Origin: an uncultured Alistipes sp. | Lineage (GTDB): Bacteria; Bacteroidota; Bacteroidia; Bacteroidales; Rikenellaceae | Length of the DNA: 9,458 bases | NCBI GenBank assembly: GCA_904502075.1 | Contig: CAJGDL010000065.1 | Span: forward strand, 1-9,458 | Reading direction: 5' to 3' | Shown here: piece after piece, positions 4,930 to 9,458 of the stretch | Layout of the letters: each line of letters opens with the position of its first letter | Numbering within the stretch: position 1 is the first letter of the stretch | Made by a program: the position numbers and the translations under genes | Notes under the pieces: model-generated | Seen by the model: only the letters and a program-made list of their open reading frames with translations | Told to the model about the DNA's origin: nothing | Database searches by the model: none

Positions 4930-6225
4930 TTAGAGCGAGAAGGCGCGCTTGATCTCCTCGACGGCATCCAACTTCTCCCACGAGAAGAACTCCACCTCAC
5001 GCTCCGTGGCCACGCCATTCTCCCATACGGGAACCAGCTGCGTGTAGGGGCGGTTGCCGAAGTGGCCATAGGAGGCCGTGGCCTCGAAGATGGGGTTCTT
5101 CAGCCCGTAACGCTTCACAATGGCGGCGGGGCGCAGGTCGAAGAGTTTTCCGATTTCGATGGCTACCTCTGCATCGGTGAATTGCGTGTGGTTGGTGCCG
5201 AAACTATCGACAAAGATCGAGAGCGGCTCGGCGATACCGATGGCGTAGGAGAGCTGCACGAGGATATTCTCGGCCACACCGGCTGCCACCAGGTTCTTGG
5301 CAATGTGGCGTGCGGCATAGGCGGCCGAGCGGTCTACCTTCGAGGAGTCCTTGCCCGAGAAGGCACCGCCTCCGTGGGCTCCGCGGCCTCCGTAGGTGTC
5401 GACAATGATCTTGCGACCCGTCAGACCCGTATCGCCGTGGGGGCCACCGATCACAAACTTACCCGTGGGGTTCACATGCAGGATGTATTCCTCGCCGATG
5501 AGCTCCGAGAGCTGGTCGCCGGCACGCTCCAGACGCGCCTTGACACGAGGAATGAGAATCGTGCGCACATCCTCGCGAATCTGCTCCTGCATCATGCGCT
5601 CGGCCTCCTTCTCGGTGCGGGTGGCATCCGGCAGGATGAACTCGTCGTGCTGAGTCGAAACCACAATGGTGTGCACGCGCAGGGGCTTGTTATTCGTGTC
5701 GTCGTACTCGATCGTTACCTGCGACTTCGAGTCGGGACGCAGGTAGGTCATCTCTTTGCCCTCGCGGCGGATGACGGCGAGCTCCTTGAGAATGACATGC
5801 GAAAGGATCAGCGTGGCGGGCATATACTCGCGCGTCTCACGGCAGGCGTAGCCGAACATGATACCCTGGTCGCCGGCACCCTGTGCCTCCTCCTCTTCGC
5901 GTACCACACCCTGGTTGATGTCGGCCGACTGCTCATGGATGGCCGAGAGAATACCGCACGAGGCGGCATCGAACTGATATTCGCTCTTGTTGTAGCCGAT
6001 GCGGTCGATCACACGGCGAGCCGTGGACTGCACGTCCACATAGGCCTCGGAGCGAACCTCGCCCGATACAACCACCAGACCCGTCGTACAGAGGGTCTCG
6101 CATGCTACCTTCGAGTGGGGGTCGCGGCGCAGAAACTCATCCAAAATGGCATCCGAAATCTGATCGGCTACCTTGTCGGGGTGTCCTTCCGACACCGACT
6201 CCGACGTAAAGAGAAATTTTCCCAT
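4930..6225 (-). CDS. metK: S-adenosylmethionine synthetase (methionine adenosyltransferase)
   Basis: This 431-residue cytoplasmic enzyme makes S-adenosylmethionine from methionine and ATP, releasing phosphate and pyrophosphate. Family motifs are SESVSEGHPDKVADQISDA near the start (GHPDK at 14-18), GAGDQGIMFGYA (116-127, the ATP-binding hexapeptide region) and GGGAFSGKDSSKVDRSAAY from about residue 283 (the P-loop-like motif). It is somewhat longer than the 384 residues of E. coli MetK but has all the blocks. The start at 6225 puts the first catalytic motif at the expected distance. The gene has a long leader of about 220 nt with a SAM-II riboswitch candidate and a clear promoter, so it is probably repressed by its own product. 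It is convergent with a radical SAM enzyme that consumes SAM; this proximity may be coincidental. Confidence 0.98.
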   Translation of the reverse strand: MGKFLFTSESVSEGHPDKVADQISDAILDEFLRRDPHSKVACETLCTTGLVVVSGEVRSEAYVDVQSTARRVIDRIGYNKSEYQFDAASCGILSAIHEQSADINQGVVREEEEAQGAGDQGIMFGYACRETREYMPATLILSHVILKELAVIRREGKEMTYLRPDSKSQVTIEYDDTNNKPLRVHTIVVSTQHDEFILPDATRTEKEAERMMQEQIREDVRTILIPRVKARLERAGDQLSELIGEEYILHVNPTGKFVIGGPHGDTGLTGRKIIVDTYGGRGAHGGGAFSGKDSSKVDRSAAYAARHIAKNLVAAGVAENILVQLSYAIGIAEPLSIFVDSFGTNHTQFTDAEVAIEIGKLFDLRPAAIVKRYGLKNPIFEATASYGHFGNRPYTQLVPVWENGVATEREVEFFSWEKLDAVEEIKRAFSL

Positions 6226-6371
6226 AGTCTTCTATTTTTTTATTCTATTATTACACTCGTTTTCGTCCCCTTCCGCAGGGGGGGTGCAGTGGTCGCAAAA
6301 GAGTCCGCCCTGCCACCTTGTGATAACGGGAAAATGGGGAAAAAGATTGTCGGCCGGTTGAATAAAAAAGA
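6226..6371 (-). other. metK leader downstream of the riboswitch
   Basis: The ~146-nt stretch between the aptamer and the metK start codon has no open frame of note. After the U6 tract (6369-6364), several pairings are possible. GCAGGG can pair with CCCTGC some 35 nt downstream, and a CCCC...GGGG hairpin lies nearer the start codon. An AT-rich unstructured stretch precedes the ATG. The pairings overlap, so they may be alternatives. No classical GC stem followed by a U run was found here. Confidence 0.45.
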
Positions 6372-6423
6372 GCTGTTTTAGCGATTTTTTATTGTGGTTT
6401 GCAATCAGTCAAATCTTTCCACA
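6372..6423 (-). ncRNA. SAM-II riboswitch aptamer in the metK leader
   Basis: The minus strand matches the ~52-nt SAM-II pseudoknot in order. P1 is TGTGG (6423-6419) with CCACA (6397-6393). The loop carries GATTT then ATTGCAA, which are conserved in SAM-II. After P1 comes an ATAAA-like stretch and then the conserved GCTAAAA (6382-6376). The pseudoknot can form: GATT (6406-6403) with AATC (6386-6383), and CT (6408-6407) with AG (6374-6373). I compared it from memory with the known metX aptamer. Paired bases differ but pairing is kept, and the unpaired conserved bases are nearly identical. SAM binding would shut off metK. The aptamer sits ~147 nt before the start codon, so simple occlusion of the ribosome site, usual for SAM-II, is less obvious here. 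Confidence 0.87.
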
Positions 6424-6451
6424 TTCCCACCATCCACACGGATTGGGGCGA

Positions 6452-6482
6452 CAAAGGTACAAACGAAAATTCAAAATTCAAA
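6452..6482 (-). promoter_or_regulatory. metK: metK promoter
   Basis: On the minus strand TTTG (6482-6479) and TACCTTTG (6459-6452) are separated by 19 bp, matching the Bacteroidetes consensus. The -33 box lies inside the tandem AAAATTC repeat. The predicted start near 6445 leaves about 20 nt before the SAM-II aptamer. Confidence 0.82.
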
Positions 6483-6493
6483 ATTCAAAATTC
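6466..6493. repeat. Four tandem copies of a 7-bp unit in the metK promoter
   Basis: AAAATTC is repeated perfectly at 6466, 6473, 6480 and 6487, followed by a degenerate AAATTTT. Each unit offers a TTTG on the minus strand, and one of these is the metK -33 box. Copy-number change by slippage is possible. Confidence 0.85.
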
Positions 6494-6496
6494 AAA

Positions 6497-6629
6497 TTTT
6501 CTTATCGAAAATTATTTCGACTCTTTGGTCTCGCTGTTTTTTGGGGCCTTTCGCTCTCGATCTCCCCCTCTTTTTTATCCGATGAACGCTCCTTTGATTG
6601 AATGACTGCCCGAAATAGAGCAAATTTTA
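6497..6629. other. Gene-free stretch between metK and C92 regulatory regions
   Basis: No credible coding frame lies here. A short inverted repeat, TCGAAA-ATTA-TTTCGA (6505-6520), sits upstream of the metK -33 box and could be a binding site. The rest is T-rich and without recognised structure. Confidence 0.4.
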
Positions 6630-6637
6630 TAAATTTG
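6621..6637 (+). promoter_or_regulatory. -7 box of the C92 lipoprotein gene inside an inverted repeat
   Basis: TAAATTTG (6630-6637) is an exact TAnnTTTG match, 24 bp before the chosen ATG. It overlaps a perfect 7-bp inverted repeat, CAAATTT (6621-6627) and AAATTTG (6631-6637). No TTTG lies at the expected -33 distance. AAGG at 6648-6651 is a rare visible ribosome-site-like sequence, 10 nt before the ATG at 6662. Confidence 0.55.
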
Positions 6638-6661
6638 CATCAATAATAAGGTGTGATTGAA

Positions 6662-7273
6662 ATGAGATTCCGCTTGATCCTGTGTGTCTGTCTGCTCCTG
6701 TGCGGGTGCCGTCGTTCCACCCCCTCTTTTGCGTGTGACTATCACGAGGTGGAGGCGCGGCTCGAAGAGGGCGACCTGCTGTTTCGCTGCGGAACCGGTT
6801 TGGTGGGGCGCATGGTAACCTCGATGGATCGCGAGGGAGAGTTCTCCCATGTGGGAATTGTGGTGTGCCACAAAGGGGAGTGGAGCGTGGTTCATGCCGT
6901 ACCCCATGAGCCGGAGTTTCAGGGCGACTTCGACCGTGTGAAGTGCGAGCCCGTAGCCGACTTCCTGGGTCGTTATGCCGAGGTGGTCTACGGGATCTAC
7001 CGTCCGCAAGTCGAGGCCGAGAAGCGGCACTTGGCGGCACGCCACGCCCTGCGGCAATATGAAAAGCGGGTGCCTTTCGACCACGACTACAACACCGAGG
7101 ATACCACGCGCCTCTACTGCACCGAACTCGCTGAGTACTGCTATGCGCTGGTAGGGCTTCCGTTGAGCCAGGGGCGACGCACCGAGGTTACCTTTCCGAG
7201 CCTTGTGGGGAGCTATATCTTTCCCTCGGATCTAACCCGGAGTGAGAATTTGAAAAGAGTAAATGAACCCTAA
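6662..7273 (+). CDS. YiiX/YaeF-like permuted papain-fold hydrolase (C92), lipoprotein
   Basis: The 203-residue precursor has a short hydrophobic signal with lipobox LLCGC (Cys16), so it should be membrane-anchored on the periplasmic or outer-membrane side. The domain follows the YiiX (PF05708) pattern of circularly permuted NlpC/P60 enzymes. EEGDLLFR (36-42) comes first, then FSHVGIV with the probable catalytic His63. YCTELAEY, with the probable nucleophile Cys153 and Glu155, lies late in the chain. Permutation explains why His precedes Cys. Such enzymes are thought to cut amide or thioester-type bonds in peptidoglycan or lipids, but the substrate is unknown. A GTG at 6653 is in frame, but the AAGG spacing favours the ATG at 6662. 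The DUF4878-like lipoprotein starts 26 bp after its stop and is likely co-transcribed. Confidence 0.87.
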   Translation: MRFRLILCVCLLLCGCRRSTPSFACDYHEVEARLEEGDLLFRCGTGLVGRMVTSMDREGEFSHVGIVVCHKGEWSVVHAVPHEPEFQGDFDRVKCEPVADFLGRYAEVVYGIYRPQVEAEKRHLAARHALRQYEKRVPFDHDYNTEDTTRLYCTELAEYCYALVGLPLSQGRRTEVTFPSLVGSYIFPSDLTRSENLKRVNEP

Positions 7274-7298
7274 TTTATTAACTAAAATTTTAAGTGCT

Positions 7299-7703
7299 AT
7301 GAAGAAGATGTTTATGATGATGGTGGCTCTTTCGGCCCTCTTGTTGACCGCATGCGGTGGCGCTTCGACCCCGAGCGATGCTGCGGCCAAGGTCTACGAC
7401 CTGATGATCGACGGCGACTACGAGGCCGTTTCGAAGACCTTCTACTTTGGCGAGAAGAGCGCCGAGGAGGAGGCCCAGGCCCAGGCTATGATCCTTTCGA
7501 TGCTTCAGCAGAAGGCGGTGCCTCAGATCGAGAAGAAGGGGGGTCTGAAGCAGGTGGAGGTGCTCGGTGAGACGATCGCCGAGGACGGCAAGAGTGCCAA
7601 GGTGGAGGTGAAACTTCTCTACGGCAACGGAACCGAGGAGACCAGCAAGGTGGATATGGCCCTCGATGCCAAGGGCAACTGGCGCCCCTCGATGAAGAAA
7701 TAA
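7299..7703 (+). CDS. DUF4878-like lipoprotein
   Basis: The 134-residue precursor has a methionine-rich signal and lipobox LLTACGG (Cys19). The mature part starts with a helix, TPSDAAAKVYDLMIDGDYEAVSKTFYF (24-50). It continues with a Glu/Ala-rich helix (54-72) and a set of strands ending in DAKGNWRPSMKK. That is the layout of the DUF4878/NTF2-like lipoproteins common in Bacteroidetes ('..A.kfy.al..gDye...', then a sheet ending 'dG.Wki'). The ATG at 7299 is preferred over an earlier one at 7263 because it begins the lysine-plus-hydrophobic signal. An AT-rich leader precedes it, typical of Bacteroidetes translation starts. It probably shares a transcript with the C92 enzyme. No catalytic residues are recognisable, and the role is unknown. 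Confidence 0.85.
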   Translation: MKKMFMMMVALSALLLTACGGASTPSDAAAKVYDLMIDGDYEAVSKTFYFGEKSAEEEAQAQAMILSMLQQKAVPQIEKKGGLKQVEVLGETIAEDGKSAKVEVKLLYGNGTEETSKVDMALDAKGNWRPSMKK

Positions 7704-7775
7704 CCCCTTCAACCTCCCTTTCTCGGCCCGTATATTATAGGTAAAAGAAATTAGGAGCAAAAAAACCTGCCTATT

Positions 7776-7811
7776 TCGCCTCTTGCGCTTCAGCGGGAGG
7801 CGATTTTTTTT
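7776..7811 (+). terminator. Strong intrinsic terminator of the C92/DUF4878 unit
   Basis: TCGCCTCTTGC (7776-7786) pairs with GCGGGAGGCGA (7793-7803), including two G-U pairs, with loop GCTTCA. Eight Ts follow (7804-7811). Confidence 0.92.
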
Positions 7812-7842
7812 GTACTCTATCCGAACAAGACCCTGCAAGAGT

Positions 7843-7873
7843 GTTGTCATTTGCGAAAATTTTACTAATTTTG
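7843..7873 (+). promoter_or_regulatory. Predicted promoter of the surface lipoprotein gene
   Basis: TAATTTTG (7866-7873) is an exact TAnnTTTG match. GTTG (7843-7846) lies 19 bp upstream as a near -33 box. The start codon is at 8210, implying an unusually long leader of about 330 nt. No better -7 box was found closer to the gene. Confidence 0.6.
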
Positions 7874-8209
7874 TAGTGCCGTAGTGGGTATACCCTCGGT
7901 ATTACATATTTGATGAAAGTGTTTTCGCTTTTATCCTTGAAAAGAAATCTGGAAAATTTCACTACTGAAAGGATAACGACAGCACTCAATTCTTGTATAG
8001 TTATGTGGCTATGCACTCTCTTTGTGCATACACCCCATACTATTCAAGTGTGGGGTCTTGTAATCGTTTATTTTCAGTTGGGCATTCCAGAGCCTCTTTT
8101 CAGATAAACAGAAGTCAGCTCCACACTTTCTTTATTTAATACATTAACACCATAGTGGGGCGTATGGTAATTTGATTTGGAACGAATGTTTAACTAAATT
8201 TATATTACT
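7873..8209 (+). other. Long structured leader of the surface lipoprotein gene
   Basis: These ~337 bp carry several inverted repeats. GTAGTGCCG (7873-7881) can pair with CGGTATTAC (7897-7905), allowing two G-U pairs, around the palindrome GGGTATACCC. TATGCAC (8010-8016) pairs with GTGCATA (8024-8030). ACCCCA (8032-8037) pairs with TGGGGT (8051-8056). ACCATA (8149-8154) pairs with TATGGT (8163-8168). TTTTCAG is repeated at 8071 and 8097. A 64-codon frame (7913-8107) exists but shows no recognised domain. The last ~35 bp before the ATG are AT-rich, as usual for translation initiation in this phylum. The whole may be a regulatory 5' UTR; no known riboswitch class was recognised. Confidence 0.5.
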
Positions 8210-9458
8210 ATGAAAAAACTATTCTTACTAATGACAGCAGCTCTCGGCTTATTGGCTGTCGCGTGTGAGTATGATGACACAGGATTAAAGGACTCTATTA
8301 CACAATTGGAGCAGAGGATGGATGCTGTTGAGGCTGTACAAAGAGCCTATGAAAACAACCTTTTCATTACAAACATTTCCGAGATCAATAATGGATACAT
8401 TATTACCTTCTCCGATGGTTCTCATGCAACCATTGTCAATGGCGAGAACGGTAAAGATGGAGCAGATGGTAAAGATGGAGCAGATGGTAAAGATGGTCAA
8501 GATGGTCAAGATGGCGAAGATGGTCAAGATGGTCAAGATGGAGCAAATGGTAAAGACGGTAAAGACGGTGACACGCTGATTAAAAGTATTACCATTGGTG
8601 AGGATTCTGTAACAATTGTACTTACAGATGGTCGCAGCTTCTCTATTCCGCTATACTCCTCTTTATCGGTCTCTTTCAGCGTAGATGAGCACACTTGCAT
8701 ATCGCCAAACACAACCTTCAAGATTAACTACGAGGTAAAGAGCAATATCTCAGATATTATGATTGATGTCGTATCTTCACACGACCTCTATGCCTTTGTG
8801 AGCGATGTTCACGCAAAGAAAGGACAAATTGAAGTTGCCGTAGGAGATGCGATTGACCTGCATAGCAAGATTATCGTTTTTGTCTCAAATGGCGAAAAGA
8901 CCATTATGCGCCGCTTAACATTCGAGGAGGCAGCTTTACAGATTGCCGATAACTCTATAAAGAGTCTTCCAATAGAGGGAGGAACTGTCAACTTGGAGTA
9001 TTTGAGTAATGTAGAGTGCGAAGTTATCATACCATCTGATGCAAAGAGTTGGCTCTCTGTTGTTCCTGCTACTCGCGCATTGGAGCAGAAGAGCGTAACT
9101 CTAAAAGCAGAAGCAAATAGTGAGAAGCCTCGCTCAACTATTGTATCTATTAAATATGCGATTGGTGGTTTAGAGTTGAAATATACAATTAACCAAGATG
9201 GTATTATTACAAGCCTTGAATATACAACAAATGATGGCAAGCCGCTTGACCCTTATACAACCGAGGGTTTTGGTACTACTCTTATTGAAAATAACTATGA
9301 TGTAGCCACAGGCAAAGGTACTTTGGTATTCAATGGAAGACCAACTACAATTCCAGATAAGGCTTTTATTGCTTGCAATAATCTCATAAAGTTTGATATT
9401 CCAAGCAGCATAACAACTATCGGAAATGAGGCATTTGCGAGCTGTGTTTCAATGGAAG
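8210..9458 (+). CDS. Surface lipoprotein: collagen-like tract, BACON domain, BspA-like LRR (3' end outside window)
   Basis: The frame is open from the ATG at 8210 to the window edge (416 codons, no stop), so the gene is partial at its 3' end. The signal has lipobox AVAC (Cys19) followed by EYDD, an acidic cluster like the lipoprotein export signal that sends Bacteroidetes lipoproteins to the cell surface. Residues 24-55 look like a short coiled coil. Two copies of an 'I..I......TI.L/F.DG......I' motif (57-76 and 124-141) flank fourteen G-x-D/N triplets (78-119), a DUF4988-like arrangement. A BACON domain follows at about 245-331 (Trp281, ending INQDG). From about 370 the IP..AF..C..L..F.IP pattern marks LRR_5 (BspA-like) repeats. 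Such proteins bind host or glycan ligands; the ligand is unknown. Codons favour A/T endings, unlike the neighbours, suggesting separate ancestry. Confidence 0.88.
   Translation, partial: MKKLFLLMTAALGLLAVACEYDDTGLKDSITQLEQRMDAVEAVQRAYENNLFITNISEINNGYIITFSDGSHATIVNGENGKDGADGKDGADGKDGQDGQDGEDGQDGQDGANGKDGKDGDTLIKSITIGEDSVTIVLTDGRSFSIPLYSSLSVSFSVDEHTCISPNTTFKINYEVKSNISDIMIDVVSSHDLYAFVSDVHAKKGQIEVAVGDAIDLHSKIIVFVSNGEKTIMRRLTFEEAALQIADNSIKSLPIEGGTVNLEYLSNVECEVIIPSDAKSWLSVVPATRALEQKSVTLKAEANSEKPRSTIVSIKYAIGGLELKYTINQDGIITSLEYTTNDGKPLDPYTTEGFGTTLIENNYDVATGKGTLVFNGRPTTIPDKAFIACNNLIKFDIPSSITTIGNEAFASCVSME
8441..8569 (+). repeat. Nine-base tandem repeats coding for G-x-D triplets
   Basis: Short units such as GGTAAAGAT, GGAGCAGAT and GGTCAAGAT alternate in frame, encoding Gly-Lys/Ala/Gln-Asp. 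An 18-bp compound unit (GKDGAD) occurs twice in a row at the start. All units are multiples of three, so expansion or contraction keeps the frame. Confidence 0.9.

Noticed and set aside
4897..6381. Long plus-strand open frame opposite metK
   Set aside because: It is a shadow of metK; its translation is low in recognisable motifs and it would cross the terminator and the riboswitch.
7771..8016. Minus-strand frame of 81 codons over the terminator and leader
   Set aside because: It would be read through a strong terminator stem in its 3' part, and it has neither a recognisable motif nor an upstream -7 box.
8441..8569. Possible CRISPR-like repeat array
   Set aside because: The repeats are 9-18 bp, contiguous, in frame and code for G-x-D triplets; there are no unique spacers.
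8285..8579. Frames on both strands with repeated short motifs over the G-x-D tract
   Set aside because: They only reflect the 9-bp DNA repeats of the surface lipoprotein read in other frames.

Overview
The window looks like chromosomal DNA from a Bacteroidales member, most likely Alistipes or a close Rikenellaceae relative. Four things point there: Bacteroidetes-type promoters (-7 box TAnnTTTG with a TTTG-like -33 box) in front of several genes, almost no Shine-Dalgarno sequences, a pyrophosphate-type phosphofructokinase, and a radical SAM/lipoprotein pair plus a BACON/BspA-like lipoprotein of kinds typical of that phylum. The genus is inferred from gene content and the fairly GC-rich housekeeping genes; no rRNA or marker gene is present.

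Layout, left to right. Positions 21-553 (minus strand) hold a two-gene unit, a YtxH-like small membrane protein followed by a two-helix membrane protein, ended by a terminator that overlaps the last codons. Positions 640-1509 (plus) hold a SLOG/DUF1273 nucleotide-binding protein with a possibly leaderless mRNA, and a Dabb-domain protein. A perfect 46-bp palindrome terminates both Dabb and the convergent PPi-phosphofructokinase gene (1583-2815, minus). Next is a cold-shock-domain gene (3094-3330, minus) with two hairpins in its 3' UTR. Divergent from it is the most intriguing unit: a 78-residue lipoprotein and, 3 bp downstream, a radical SAM/SPASM enzyme. This matches the poorly understood 'rSAM/lipoprotein' pairing, in which the small lipoprotein is the presumed substrate or partner.

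Convergent with that operon is metK (4930-6225, minus), which makes the S-adenosylmethionine the radical SAM enzyme consumes. Its roughly 220-nt leader carries a strong match to the SAM-II riboswitch pseudoknot (6372-6423) followed by a U6 tract, and its promoter takes its -33 box from a 7-bp tandem repeat. On the plus strand, 6630-7811 holds a YiiX-type (C92) permuted papain-like lipoprotein, a DUF4878-like lipoprotein and a strong terminator.

From about 7840 the character changes. The DNA becomes more AT-rich, there is a ~340-nt leader with several inverted repeats, and then a large surface lipoprotein gene starts at 8210 and runs off the right edge. It encodes a lipobox, an acidic export-like motif, a collagen-like G-x-y tract, a BACON domain and the start of a BspA-like leucine-rich repeat. 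No tRNA, rRNA, CRISPR array or transposase gene was seen.
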